A DNA stretch of 44,436 nt, from NCBI GenBank assembly GCA_025352825.1, contig JANXSG010000208.1, positions 1 to 44,436 of the forward strand, written 5' to 3'. Below, piece after piece: positions 17,824 to 26,858 of the stretch (position 1 is the stretch's first letter; each line of letters starts with the position of its first letter). The DNA is from Chthonomonadaceae bacterium (lineage in GTDB: Bacteria > Armatimonadota > Chthonomonadetes > Chthonomonadales > Chthonomonadaceae). The notes under the pieces were generated by a model. The model did not search any database, was not told the DNA's origin, and saw only the letters and a list, made by a program, of their open reading frames with translations. The position numbers and the translations under genes were made by a program.

Positions 17824-19047
17824 TCATTTTAACAAGTCAGTCATTTCCCCTGCGATTTGATGATTCTCGTCTGCGTAAATAACCCAGACTTCGACCTTGC
17901 TGTTACCGGTGCTGATTCGGAAAGGTGACGATACTGATACTTCCGGCTGCTCCAGTAGATCAATTCCGAGGAAAGCCAGTCGTCTGCAGATTCGGTGCCT
18001 CATCGAGTTCGAATGCTCACCAATCCCCCCAGAAAAAGCAATCGCATGCAGACCTTCCAACACCACAGCATATGCTCCGATAGTCTTCGCTGCACGATAT
18101 GCGAATATCTCCAACGCTAGTTCAGCACGCGCATCCCCGCGCTCCGATGCCGTTTCCAGGTCGCGTACATCCCCGCTGAGGCCATAAATCCCGAGCATCC
18201 CGCTCTTGAAGTTGAGCATATCATCCAGTTCCAACGCAGTCATTCCCTTTTCACGCAAAAGATACAGCAGCACGCCAGGATCGACATCGCCTGACCGAGT
18301 CGCCATCGCCAGTCCTTCTAGTGGAGTCAGCCCCATACTCGTATCGATGCTAAGTACATTTTTTACCGCGCAGATGCTCGCACCACTTCCCAGATGGCAT
18401 GTAATGCATTTTGAAGCGATTCCTACTCGCCCGATACACTCTGTCAGCCTGCTCGAAACATATTGATGCGCGATGCCGTGGAAACCAAACCTGTAGAGAT
18501 GATGCGCTTCACATAGTTCGTAAGGAAGCGCGTAGTTTCTAGCAACTGGAGGAAGTGTGTGATGAAATGCGGTATCGAAAACTGCCACAGTTGGAACTCC
18601 GGGCAGGAGAGCCATGATGGCAGTGATCACATCCGCTGCTAGAGGATTATGCAGTGGAGCGAGCGGGGCGTAAGCTCTAATAGTATCCAACACATCTTGC
18701 GTGACGAGCGTTGGATGGATAAAATGATCGCCTCCATGCACCACCCTGCATCCTACCGCTCTAATCAGATTTTCTGGTATCCCATCATTGGATATCTCCG
18801 CCCGTAAAGCATCAAGAATAGTTTTGATTACGGACTCAGGTGACTCTGCAGGAACACTCTTCTTGACTGCCGTCTTTCCCTTAACATCGAGAGTAAGCGC
18901 CGCCTCAGCAGAGCCCAGACGATCCACCATCCCACTTGCTACCAACTGCAAATTTTCCTGAGGATTTACAGGGTGTACTACCTCTTCATAGAGAGTAAAT
19001 TTTAAGGTTGAACTGCCGGGGTTAAGCACGAATAGTTTTGATGCCAT
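17824..19047 (-). CDS. ackA: Acetate kinase
   Basis: Converts acetyl phosphate and ADP to acetate and ATP. The 407-residue form from ATG 19047 is preferred: a longer frame opens at 19095, but 19047 begins one base after the phosphoketolase stop (TGATATG) and matches the usual N-terminus SKLFVLNPGSSTLKF. Other landmarks are VVHGGDHF, AVFDTAFHHTLPPVARNY, FGFHGIAHQYVS, CHLGSGASICAVK (nucleotide-binding loop), DTSMGLTPLEGL and FSGGIGEHSN. It is tightly coupled to xfp, so the pair makes ATP from sugar phosphates by the phosphoketolase route. Confidence 0.95.
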   Translation of the reverse strand: MASKLFVLNPGSSTLKFTLYEEVVHPVNPQENLQLVASGMVDRLGSAEAALTLDVKGKTAVKKSVPAESPESVIKTILDALRAEISNDGIPENLIRAVGCRVVHGGDHFIHPTLVTQDVLDTIRAYAPLAPLHNPLAADVITAIMALLPGVPTVAVFDTAFHHTLPPVARNYALPYELCEAHHLYRFGFHGIAHQYVSSRLTECIGRVGIASKCITCHLGSGASICAVKNVLSIDTSMGLTPLEGLAMATRSGDVDPGVLLYLLREKGMTALELDDMLNFKSGMLGIYGLSGDVRDLETASERGDARAELALEIFAYRAAKTIGAYAVVLEGLHAIAFSGGIGEHSNSMRHRICRRLAFLGIDLLEQPEVSVSSPFRISTGNSKVEVWVIYADENHQIAGEMTDLLK

Positions 19048-19048
19048 A

Positions 19049-21430
19049 TCAGTAAGGCCATTTCCAGTCCCGAATTTCAGGCATATCATCTCCATATTTA
19101 TGGATATACTGGGTATGCTCTATGCGCTTATCCCGCATGAGCTGCTTCACATGTGCTGCCGAATCACCGAGTTTAGGTACTCGATCAATCACATCCATGA
19201 CAAGATGAAATCTATCCAGATCATTCAGTACAACCATATCGAAAGGCGTTGTCGTTGTGCCTTCCTCCTTGTATCCACGCACGTGCAGTTGATCGTGATT
19301 GGTACGTCGGTAGGTGAGCCTGTGAATGAGAGTAGGATAACCGTGAAACGCGAATATAATCGGCTTGCTGGTGGTGAAGAGACTGTCGAACTCGTTGTCA
19401 GATAGACCGTGTGGATGCTCACTCGCTGGTTGAAGTGTCATCAAATCCACTACATTTACTACTCTCACTTTCAAATCTGGAAACTGCTGTCGTAGTATAT
19501 CCACCGCTGCGAGTGTCTCCAGAGTGGGGATCTCACCGGCGCAAGCCATCACCACATCGGGCTCGGATCCTTCATCACTGCTCGCCCACGTCCACAGTCC
19601 TATTCCGGCGCTGCAGTGCTTAATCGCTGCATCCATATCCAGGTACTGGAGTGCAGGCTGCTTCCCGACCACGATAATATTGATATAGTTTCGACTGCGC
19701 ATACAGTGGTCGGTCACAGAGAGCATGCAGTTCGCATCCGGAGGGAGGTAGATGCGCACTATGTCTGCTTTTTTATTCACTGCAAAATCGAGAAATCCCG
19801 GGTCTTGATGGGAAAATCCGTTGTGATCCTGACGCCACACATGGGAGGTGAGAAGATAGTTCAGCGAGGCAATCGGCCTTCTCCAAGGTATATGGTGAGT
19901 CACCTTCAGCCATTTTGCATGCTGGTTAAACATGGAATCGATGATGTGAATGAACGCCTCGTAACACGAGAAAAACCCATGCCGACCTGTAAGAAGATAT
20001 CCCTCGAGCCAGCCCTGGCATTGATGCTCGCTCAGCACCTCCATAACTCGGCCATCACAGGCGATATGATCATCAGAGGGAAGTATCTTTGCGGTGGAGC
20101 ATCGATCTGTTACCTCGAAAACATCTCCCAGCCGGTTGGATGCCGTCTCATCCGGGCCGAAGATTCGAAAGTTTGCACTCTCCATATTCAGCTTCATGAT
20201 ATCGCGAAGGAAGACTCCTGCCGTTCTGGTCGCTTCTCCGATACTGGCTCCCGGGTTCGGCACTTTTACCGCATAGTCTCGGAAGTCCGGCATTCTCAGA
20301 TCACGCAGCAGTGCGCCTCCATTGGCATGGGGATTCGATCCCATCCTGCGCGTTCCTTTCGGAGCCAGATCAGCAAGCTCCGGTATCAGACAGCCACTTT
20401 CATCAAACAGCTCTTCTGGCCGATAGCTTCTCATCCACTCTTCCAAGAGTTTCAGGTGCTCTGGGTTTCCGATGACTGTTGAAAACGGCACTTGGTGAGA
20501 ACGCCAGCTTCCCTCACTTGGTTTACCATCTACTACTTTAGGACCAGTCCAGCCTTTTGGGGACTTCAGAATAATCATCGGCCACATCGGGCGTTCTTTA
20601 AATCCGTCGTCCCTTGATTTCCGCTGAACGTTCTTTATCTCTTCAATCACGACGTCAAGAGTTGCGGCCATTAATGGATGCATCAATGCGGGATCGCTTC
20701 CCTCTACCCAATAAGGCTTGTATCCGTAACCTACCATCAGGCTTTCGAGTTCCTCATCACTGATACGCGCAAGAACGGTTGGGTTTGCGATCTTATATCC
20801 ATTTAGGTGCAGAATGGGCAGCACCGCCCCATCTCGGACTGGATCAAGAAACTTATTTGAATGCCAGCTCGTGGCAAGCGGCCCGGTCTCGGCCTCTCCA
20901 TCGCCTATCACACAGCAGGCCAGAAGATCCGGATTATCGAAAACCGCGCCGTAGGCGTGAGATAGAGCATACCCAAGTTCACCGCCCTCGTGAATTGATC
21001 CCGGGGTTTCAGGGGCAACATGGCTTGGAATTCCACCCGGAAAAGAGAACTGGGTGAACAGGCGCTTCAGCCCAGCTGTATCTTGCGAGATTTCGGGATA
21101 GACTTCACTGTATGTCCCTTCAAGATAGGTGTTGGCAACAATGCCAGGGCCGCCATGGCCAGGGCCAGTGATGTAGAGGACATTGAGATCATTCTTCTTG
21201 ATAATACGATTAAAATGAGCATAGATGAAATTGAGACCTGGTGTAGTTCCCCAGTGGCCTAGCAGACGAGGTTTTATATGCTCTGATTTTAGTGGTTCGC
21301 GCAATAAGGGGTTGTCGAAAAGATATATTTGCCCTACCGAAAGATAGTTGGCGGCTCTCCAATAGGCATTGATTTTCTGAATTTCGTCGGGTGATAGCAC
21401 ATTCAAACTCTCCACATCCACTCTGGGCAT
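19049..21430 (-). CDS. xfp: Xylulose-5-phosphate/fructose-6-phosphate phosphoketolase
   Basis: Thiamine-diphosphate enzyme that splits xylulose 5-phosphate (and/or fructose 6-phosphate) with phosphate into acetyl phosphate and an aldose phosphate. At 793 residues it has family length. Signatures: YITGPGHGG (about 85-93), [18 protein letters not shown] and the ThDP loop [17 protein letters not shown] at about 173-189. The C-terminus has [18 protein letters not shown], typical of the family. AAAGGA precedes the ATG. Acetyl phosphate goes straight to the following acetate kinase. The aldehyde dehydrogenase and transaldolase of a full bifid shunt are not in the window, so fructose 6-phosphate use cannot be decided from sequence. 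Confidence 0.96.
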   Translation of the reverse strand: MPRVDVESLNVLSPDEIQKINAYWRAANYLSVGQIYLFDNPLLREPLKSEHIKPRLLGHWGTTPGLNFIYAHFNRIIKKNDLNVLYITGPGHGGPGIVANTYLEGTYSEVYPEISQDTAGLKRLFTQFSFPGGIPSHVAPETPGSIHEGGELGYALSHAYGAVFDNPDLLACCVIGDGEAETGPLATSWHSNKFLDPVRDGAVLPILHLNGYKIANPTVLARISDEELESLMVGYGYKPYWVEGSDPALMHPLMAATLDVVIEEIKNVQRKSRDDGFKERPMWPMIILKSPKGWTGPKVVDGKPSEGSWRSHQVPFSTVIGNPEHLKLLEEWMRSYRPEELFDESGCLIPELADLAPKGTRRMGSNPHANGGALLRDLRMPDFRDYAVKVPNPGASIGEATRTAGVFLRDIMKLNMESANFRIFGPDETASNRLGDVFEVTDRCSTAKILPSDDHIACDGRVMEVLSEHQCQGWLEGYLLTGRHGFFSCYEAFIHIIDSMFNQHAKWLKVTHHIPWRRPIASLNYLLTSHVWRQDHNGFSHQDPGFLDFAVNKKADIVRIYLPPDANCMLSVTDHCMRSRNYINIIVVGKQPALQYLDMDAAIKHCSAGIGLWTWASSDEGSEPDVVMACAGEIPTLETLAAVDILRQQFPDLKVRVVNVVDLMTLQPASEHPHGLSDNEFDSLFTTSKPIIFAFHGYPTLIHRLTYRRTNHDQLHVRGYKEEGTTTTPFDMVVLNDLDRFHLVMDVIDRVPKLGDSAAHVKQLMRDKRIEHTQYIHKYGDDMPEIRDWKWPY

Positions 21431-21483
21431 TCCTAAATCCTTTCAAAACACTGAAGTTTCAAACTTTTACGATACATATCTTA

Positions 21484-21489
21484 ATTATA
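21484..21489 (-). promoter_or_regulatory. Candidate -10 box of xfp-ackA
   Basis: On the reverse strand, TATAAT stands about 54 bases before the xfp start codon. The region 17 bp upstream has no good -35 element, so the promoter may need an activator. Alternatively, ric, xfp and ackA are read together, since ric ends 93 bases upstream. Confidence 0.35.
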
Positions 21490-21523
21490 CACGTTCGCTT
21501 GCCGAAATATGTTCCAATATCAG

Positions 21524-22246
21524 TCATTGCGATTGGCGCAATATTCGCTCCATTTTCAGGGCTTTTGGGAATAAAATATGATTTTCTTTAAATAGATGAA
21601 GGTGCAGATCAATTTCTAGTTCAGACAGACCCTGAAGCAAAACTTTATAAGTGCTGCACACATCGCAGGGAACAGCATAGTTATTGGTTATGGCACGAAT
21701 CGAGCGTAGAGCATCCGCCAGTTTCTCATGTTCTGCTTCAAGCCGATCTATATGTTTATCGAGAAAATCAACACATGGCGCGAGCGGGACATGGTCTGCA
21801 TTTTCGATCTGTACGCAGAGTGGAAAAACTATGTACTCTTCTTTGCCGATATGAACTTCAAGATCGAATTTGAATTTCTCAAAAATTGTTCTGATATTGT
21901 GCAGTTCCTTATGTTGTTCCCCGTGGACTCTGAGTACTTTATCCATCAGATAGTCTAGTGCTGGCAGTTCGCGGCGTATATATGCATGGTGAGTTGCTGT
22001 CAGATGGTCTATGAGAGCTACTAGAGACATGTTTGCCAAAGCAGATTCTTCAGATATTTCGTTCTGCCGATCCAACTCCTCTAAATCGTGAGTCACCATT
22101 TCCAGGTCACACCCACACAGTAGGCAGGCATCTTTCAATGATATGCTTCTGTTGCAGTAGTAGTCAATTTGGAGGCGTTCAAAAATAACGGAACGAATTA
22201 ATCGTTCTTCTACCAGTACGCCTATAGGTGTGTTGACATATCCCAT
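21524..22246 (-). CDS. ric: Iron-sulfur cluster repair di-iron protein (RIC/ScdA/YtfE family)
   Basis: Repairs iron-sulfur clusters damaged by nitric oxide or peroxide by way of a di-iron centre. The N-terminal ScdA_N-like part (about 1-60: FERLQIDYYCNRSISLKDAC) precedes a hemerythrin-like four-helix bundle with spaced His and Glu ligands: LIDHLTATHHAYI, HGEQHKELHNI, LEVHIGKEEYIVFP, LEAEHEKLADAL and LHLHLFKENHILFPKA. The usual CxG of ScdA_N is replaced by CNR. Two starts are possible; the second Met (22246) is preferred because GAGGG lies 6 bases before it, whereas the first Met (22252) overlaps that site. It is upstream of xfp-ackA, fitting a low-oxygen or NO stress block. Confidence 0.9.
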   Translation of the reverse strand: MGYVNTPIGVLVEERLIRSVIFERLQIDYYCNRSISLKDACLLCGCDLEMVTHDLEELDRQNEISEESALANMSLVALIDHLTATHHAYIRRELPALDYLMDKVLRVHGEQHKELHNIRTIFEKFKFDLEVHIGKEEYIVFPLCVQIENADHVPLAPCVDFLDKHIDRLEAEHEKLADALRSIRAITNNYAVPCDVCSTYKVLLQGLSELEIDLHLHLFKENHILFPKALKMERILRQSQ

Positions 22247-22382
22247 AAACATCCCTCATATTTCGACAGCAGATAATAAATTATGGAGTTCGATTGCTTT
22301 TATGTCATCCGCAGAACGACGGATTATTAATTTATTAATTAGGCAGGTAGTTGCTACAGTTGAGAGAATACTCATATTTAAG

Positions 22383-22564
22383 CCCTCATCCCCCGACCCC
22401 CTCTCCCAAAAACAGGAGAGGGGGAGCATTAAATCGTTGGATTCCTATCTCTCATTTCGTGAGCTATGCGCTTACAGTAAGATCAAAACCCTATATAATT
22501 TTGAAAAACCAATGCCATAGTCACCCCCTCTCCTGTTTTTGGGAGAGGGGGAAGGGGGTGAGGG
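22383..22564. repeat. Two palindromic repeats in inverted orientation
   Basis: Units at about 22383-22424 and 22521-22564 are near reverse complements: one carries CTCTCCCAAAAACAGGAGAG, the other its reverse form, with GGGGTGAGGG tails at the outer ends. The second has a longer homologous flank (GAAAAACCAATGCCATAGTC) shared with 34143-34175 on the other strand. They fill the divergent gap between ric and the histidine kinase; the remaining sequence 22247-22382 has no gene. Confidence 0.85.
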
Positions 22565-22604
22565 CTCAAATAATAAAATCAAACCCTCCTGACTCCACAG
22601 TAAC

Positions 22605-22634
22605 TTGACATTTAATTGATGCCGACTGTAGACT
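22605..22634 (+). promoter_or_regulatory. Candidate sigma-70 promoter of the two-component operon
   Basis: Consensus -35 TTGACA (22605-22610), 18-bp spacer, -10 TAGACT (22629-22634). It would start transcription about 80 bases before the kinase gene. Confidence 0.5.
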
Positions 22635-22719
22635 GTATGCAAATAGTATCTTTTACTTTACTTGCCATCTCTGCTTCAATTAACAAATTGAGATTGTATT
22701 GTGATCAACGAGCATTTAC

Positions 22720-24375
22720 TTGGAAGCTAAGAACTTTAATTCTCCAAATTCTGCATCACATGATTTTCTTCAAAATTGCAGGATGACCTTACCCCTCCGT
22801 GTATTTTTGGAAAGTTCACATGAGGCTGTCTATGTCTGCTCTACGGCTAAAATCGTGCTCTGCATGAACTTAGCGGCAGAACGACTTTTTGGTTATTCAT
22901 CAGATGAACTGGTTGGCCAAAATTTGGAAGTGCTTATTCCACAAGAGCTGATACAAGAGTCGAACGAAATTATGGATCGCATTCAGCTCGGTGAACACTG
23001 CGAGCCTTTTGAAACTGTTCGCCTCTCAAAAAATGGGTCTTATATTGATGTCTCGGTCTCAGTGTTGCCTATAAACAACGAAGGGGATTCTGATTTAAAC
23101 TTCATGGTTATCGCGAGGAATAGAACGTCCCATCGAATTTCCAATCCTGAAAAACATCTCAACTTGAATGAAGAAAATCGATCTGTTGTGCTGGAAACGG
23201 TTCGGCGGGTGGCAATGGATATTCTGCTGAGTCGCTCTGGCATCGAATCTTTAGGCAAGATCGCAGAAGCAGCACGTACTCTTTCAGGGGCACAGTATGC
23301 AGCGCTTGGCGTAGCAAGGCAGGACGGATTAGGGCTTCAGGACTTTTTTACCATAGGCATCTCGGAAGAACAGGAAAAGATTATCGGCTCAGCGCCGAAA
23401 GGATTAGGTATTCTGGGGCTGCTGCTGCATCGAACAGAGCCATTGAGAATTGATATCCTGGCTAACCACCCGGCTTCGGTGGGATTTCCCGCTCATCACC
23501 CCCCGATGCAAAGTTTTCTGGGTGTACCTATAAAACGTGGGAAAGCAATACTTGGGAGCTTGTATCTCTCAAACAAAGAAGGTGGCGGCGCCTTTACTCC
23601 CGCAGATGAAACTGCAGTCCAAAGCCTCAGTGAATATGCCGCAGTTTCTATCTATTACATGCAGATGATGCAGCGTCAGAGAGCGCTGGCAAGCAGTCTC
23701 ATCACTTCTCAGGAAGAAGAGCGACGATCTGTGGCATACGATTTACACGATGGCCTGACACAGTTTGTGATGGCTTCACATGCACATCTAGAAGCTTTTC
23801 AATCAGCCCGCACCCTGGGTAAGGCAGAACGTGCTGAGCGTGAACTGGAACTAGGGTTGCAATATATTAAGGAGGCTGTCGTAGAATCGCGCCGACTTAT
23901 TAACGGACTGCGTTCCTTGGCGCTCGATGATCTTGGTCTCACTGGTGCCCTTGATCAGCTCATTTCAGAAGAGAAAGCGCGTTCAGGATGGAACTCTGCA
24001 GAATTTCAGCATAATATTGAAGGTCGCAGATTTGATAAGTCGCTGGAGACCACTGTCTATCGCATTGCACAGGAAGCGCTGACGAATGCTCACAAACACT
24101 CAAAGACAGATAGAGTGCAAGTGATAATCTGGGCAGAATCCGCTGACAAAGATGAAGAGGAGCGGCTTAGACTCGAAGTGAGAGACTGGGGAATCGGATT
24201 TGATCTGGATAAGCAGGCAGTAGCAGTCTCCGGAGTCGGTCTGCAGGGCATGGCTGAAAGAGTCAGAATTATGAGTGGCAGCTATCAATTTGAAAGTGTA
24301 CCGGGAGCAGGGACGCTAATTCGAGCTATTTTCCCAGTACTCCAGCAGCCTCATCATTCAGATCAGGGAGAATAA
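22720..24375 (+). CDS. PAS-GAF sensor histidine kinase, NarL/DevS-like (HisKA_3)
   Basis: A cytoplasmic sensor kinase. PAS domain about 25-135 (NLAAERLFGYSSDELVGQNL), GAF domain about 170-320 (AARTLSGAQYAALGVARQDG, FLGVPI), then a HisKA_3 dimerisation domain with the phospho-acceptor His343 in DLHDGLTQ, and a HATPase domain to about 545 (AQEALTNAHKHS N box, VRDWGIGFD G1, GVGLQGMAERV G2). There is no membrane segment, so the signal is internal, such as redox, gas or a small ligand. The assigned start is TTG at 22720 with a poor ribosome site; ATG 22783 (residue 22) is an alternative that keeps the PAS domain. It overlaps the regulator gene by one base (TAATG). Confidence 0.9.
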   Translation: MEAKNFNSPNSASHDFLQNCRMTLPLRVFLESSHEAVYVCSTAKIVLCMNLAAERLFGYSSDELVGQNLEVLIPQELIQESNEIMDRIQLGEHCEPFETVRLSKNGSYIDVSVSVLPINNEGDSDLNFMVIARNRTSHRISNPEKHLNLNEENRSVVLETVRRVAMDILLSRSGIESLGKIAEAARTLSGAQYAALGVARQDGLGLQDFFTIGISEEQEKIIGSAPKGLGILGLLLHRTEPLRIDILANHPASVGFPAHHPPMQSFLGVPIKRGKAILGSLYLSNKEGGGAFTPADETAVQSLSEYAAVSIYYMQMMQRQRALASSLITSQEEERRSVAYDLHDGLTQFVMASHAHLEAFQSARTLGKAERAERELELGLQYIKEAVVESRRLINGLRSLALDDLGLTGALDQLISEEKARSGWNSAEFQHNIEGRRFDKSLETTVYRIAQEALTNAHKHSKTDRVQVIIWAESADKDEEERLRLEVRDWGIGFDLDKQAVAVSGVGLQGMAERVRIMSGSYQFESVPGAGTLIRAIFPVLQQPHHSDQGE

Positions 24376-25064
24376 TGAATCAAAATTCAGAGCAAGTCGA
24401 AATACCCAGAGATATCTCTATTATGCTGGTGGATGACCACGCAATCTGGCGTGGTGGAGTTCGCAGTATGCTCGAAGACAGCGAGTTCAAAGTGGTGGGG
24501 GAGGCCTCTTCTGGCGTGGAAGCCGTGGTAGTGGCGAAGGAAGTGCAGCCAGAAGTGATTCTACTGGATATTCGCATGGCTGGTGGAGACGGTCTGGATG
24601 CCTTGCAGGCATTGAAAAAAGAGCTTCCAAAAACTTCTGTTGTTATGTTAACCACATACGATAACCCAACCTTTATGGCGAGAGCTGTAGTGGGGGGGGC
24701 GGCAGGCTATCTGCTTAAAGGAATTGAGCAGCAGGAGCTGCTGCAAGCGCTTCGAGCTGTGGCAGGAGGCGAACTTCTGCTGAATAAAAGTGATCTTCTA
24801 CGCTCGCTGCGAGGCATTAGCGAACATGAAACCCTCGCTCAAGAGCTTATCAAACCGCTCTCAGACCGCGAAATAGAGGTGTTAAAACTGGTTGCCACCG
24901 GTCTTAATAATCGGGATATCGGCTCCCTGCTTTTTGTAGCAGAGTGCACTGTGAAAACCCATGTGGAACACATAATCAATAAGCTTGGTGTTTCAGATAG
25001 AGTGCAGGCTGCCGTTTGGGCAGCTCGATGTGGTTTGGCAGATTCTCCCCCCCTCTCCGATTAA
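24375..25064 (+). CDS. NarL/FixJ-family response regulator
   Basis: Partner of the preceding kinase. The receiver domain (about 14-130) has the acidic pair D20-D21, phospho-acceptor D65 (ILLDIRM), T93/T94 and K115 (GYLLKG). A LuxR-type helix-turn-helix follows (about 160-222: LSDREIEVLKLVATGLNNRD, then TVKTHVEHIINKLGVSDRVQ). Full length at 229 residues. Target genes are unknown; the neighbouring xfp-ackA, ric, alcohol dehydrogenase and cyd genes are natural candidates, by analogy with DevR and NarL-type oxygen or redox regulators, but I see no shared operator. Confidence 0.94.
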   Translation: MNQNSEQVEIPRDISIMLVDDHAIWRGGVRSMLEDSEFKVVGEASSGVEAVVVAKEVQPEVILLDIRMAGGDGLDALQALKKELPKTSVVMLTTYDNPTFMARAVVGGAAGYLLKGIEQQELLQALRAVAGGELLLNKSDLLRSLRGISEHETLAQELIKPLSDREIEVLKLVATGLNNRDIGSLLFVAECTVKTHVEHIINKLGVSDRVQAAVWAARCGLADSPPLSD

Positions 25065-25092
25065 TTCTAGCGATCGTGCTCCGATTTACTGA

Positions 25093-25308
25093 TCAAGATG
25101 CTAGAGGGAGTGTCGTATCCTGCTGTTGAAGTAAATAGTCGCAAATCTCAGCTTGGATCTCATGAATTCGATGATGATAACTCTCTGATACCAGTGTGAT
25201 CAGTCCTGGCTCTGTATTCTCCAGATGCAGCTGCATAGCCACCAACATATTTTTGAAACTTGATAACTGGTTCAGAGCTATTTGCATCTGATCTTTATTT
25301 GCAATCAT
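25093..25308 (-). CDS. Small helical protein of unknown function
   Basis: A 71-residue, mostly helical protein (MIANKDQMQIALNQLSSF and on; the middle contains RIHEIQAEICDYL). The site GGAAGTGAGG lies just before the ATG, which argues that it is real. It converges with the regulator gene, with 28 bases between. The overall form recalls short antitoxin-like or helix-turn-helix companion proteins, but no DNA-binding motif can be seen. Confidence 0.55.
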   Translation of the reverse strand: MIANKDQMQIALNQLSSFKNMLVAMQLHLENTEPGLITLVSESYHHRIHEIQAEICDYLLQQQDTTLPLAS

Positions 25309-25541
25309 AGCCTCACTTCCAATACTCCTTTTGGTACTTTTGTCACCTTATCATGATCAAATCCAACCGTCCTTACGAAAACTGGCAGAGCCATATATAA
25401 TCTCCTGAGTATGAATTAGATTCATAGGATGTGTAGACAGTGACCAATTCATAGAACTTTCAGAGTGCCTTCATACATTTCCAGTGAATCAAATTTGTTC
25501 GGACGAAAACAAACTATCACGTATATTATTATTATAACATA

Positions 25542-25700
25542 ATGGAATGCATGAGTGCTGAACCAGTTGATTCTAGAATTCTGCCTGAATTGTATGCGCT
25601 GACTTATGTCCCATATCACGATACATTAAATTGCATTTACAATCTGCTTCCACCATCTCCAATTAGTCTGCTTCGTCACAATCCGCCGATCTGCGGATGA
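25542..25700 (+). CDS. Possible 52-residue ORF in the region upstream of the alcohol dehydrogenase
   Basis: The 454-bp gap 25309-25762 is otherwise AT-rich and shows no RNA gene. One ORF from ATG 25542 (or ATG 25551, with GGA six bases upstream) to TGA 25700 encodes a Leu/Pro-rich peptide (SRILPELYALTYVPYHDTL in the middle). No family is recognised and it may be chance. Confidence 0.2.
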   Translation: MECMSAEPVDSRILPELYALTYVPYHDTLNCIYNLLPPSPISLLRHNPPICG

Positions 25701-25723
25701 CTTCTTTGCTCTTAAGCATCTAT

Positions 25724-25764
25724 AATCCTCCACGATTGACATAATCTCGTGGAGGATTTAATAT
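25724..25764 (+). promoter_or_regulatory. Promoter, 12-bp dyad and ribosome site superimposed at the alcohol dehydrogenase start
   Basis: A perfect dyad AATCCTCCACGA (25724-25735) / TCGTGGAGGATT (25747-25758) encloses 11 bases. The enclosed bases begin with TTGACA (25736-25741); 17 bases later stands TAATAT (25759-25764), a near-consensus sigma-70 promoter. The right dyad arm also holds the ribosome site GGAGG (25751-25755) for ATG 25763, which itself overlaps the -10 box. The dyad can therefore be an operator centred near -30, or an RNA hairpin hiding the ribosome site, depending on where transcription starts. Confidence 0.65.
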
Positions 25765-26827
25765 GTCTAAAATGCGGGCGAATGTTTACTTTGGAGTGAA
25801 CGACTTCCGAATTCAGGAAGTTGAGAAACCTCGTGCAGGCGTTGGCGAAGCTGTCATACGTATCACTCTGACTACAATATGCGGTACTGATCTCCATATC
25901 GTTCGAGGGGAATACCCTGTCAAGCCGGGGCTCATCATAGGTCACGAACCAGTAGGGGTAATCGAGGAACTTGGCCTCGGGGTAACTGGCTACGAAGTGG
26001 GAGAAAGAGTTCTGGTAGGCGCCATTACTCCTTGCGGGCAGTGTTATGCTTGTCTCTCTGGGCAGCTTTCGCAATGTGGGCATGGTGATAGTTATGAAGC
26101 AATAGGTGGCTGGAGATTTGGAAATACTATCAATGGCGCCCAAGCAGACTACCTCCTTGTTCCCAATGCGCAGGCAAACCTCGCTAAAATTCCCAATGAT
26201 GTGACGGATGAGCAGGTTTTACTGCTCGCGGATATAGCTTCTACAGGTTTCAGCGGTGCAGAGTCTGGGCATGTACGTATGGGAGATTCGGTGGCCGTGT
26301 TTGCCCAAGGGCCGATTGGGCTTTGTGCAACTGCTGGCGCAAGGCTGATGGGCGCTTCTCTGATTATTGGAGTGGATGGCGACGACAATCGCCTCGCAAT
26401 GTCCAGTAAGATGGGAGCCGATGTTGTGCTGGACTATCGAACTCAGGATGTAGTAGCTGAAATTAAAAAACTTACGAATGGGGGCGCAGATGTCAGCATC
26501 GAAGCGCTTGGGACACAGCAGACTTTTGAAAATGCGCTGCGCTGCCTTCGCCCTGGTGGAATACTCTCAAGCCTCGGTGTGTATTCAGGTAAGCTGCAGG
26601 TTCCGTACGATGCGTTTGCTGCAGGATTAGGCGATATCAAGATAGTCACGACGCTTTGCCCTGGCGGGAAAGAGCGAATGCGCCGCCTGATTGAAACTGT
26701 CAAACACGGCAGAGTCGACCTGACTCACCTCATCACACACTCCTTTTCACTAGATAAGATTGGCGAAGCATATGCCCTATTTGGAGAGCGGCGGGATGGG
26801 GTCATCAAAGTTGCGATTAGGCCATAG
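25763..26827 (+). CDS. Zinc-dependent alcohol dehydrogenase (medium-chain)
   Basis: An NAD(P)-linked oxidoreductase of 354 residues. Catalytic zinc ligands are C40 and H61-E62 (GHE) plus D157 (LLLADIASTGF); a structural zinc is bound by C91, C94, C97 and C105. The nucleotide loop is GPIGLC at 183-188. The GGWRFGNTINGAQADY and DIASTGFSGAE segments resemble the bacterial secondary-alcohol (isopropanol) dehydrogenase branch, so secondary alcohols or ketones are possible substrates. Two starts compete: ATG 25763 has a ribosome site; ATG 25772 (MRANVYFGVND) matches the usual family start and could be leaderless. cydA follows after 31 bases, so co-transcription is likely. Confidence 0.9.
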   Translation: MSKMRANVYFGVNDFRIQEVEKPRAGVGEAVIRITLTTICGTDLHIVRGEYPVKPGLIIGHEPVGVIEELGLGVTGYEVGERVLVGAITPCGQCYACLSGQLSQCGHGDSYEAIGGWRFGNTINGAQADYLLVPNAQANLAKIPNDVTDEQVLLLADIASTGFSGAESGHVRMGDSVAVFAQGPIGLCATAGARLMGASLIIGVDGDDNRLAMSSKMGADVVLDYRTQDVVAEIKKLTNGGADVSIEALGTQQTFENALRCLRPGGILSSLGVYSGKLQVPYDAFAAGLGDIKIVTTLCPGGKERMRRLIETVKHGRVDLTHLITHSFSLDKIGEAYALFGERRDGVIKVAIRP

Positions 26828-26858
26828 AGATTGAAATAAATGTTAAAGGAATATCTAA

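Noticed and set aside
22383-22564. CRISPR-like array from repeated C/G-rich units
   Set aside because: Units are palindromic, irregularly spaced and scattered over 33 kb between genes; there are no uniform spacers and no cas genes.
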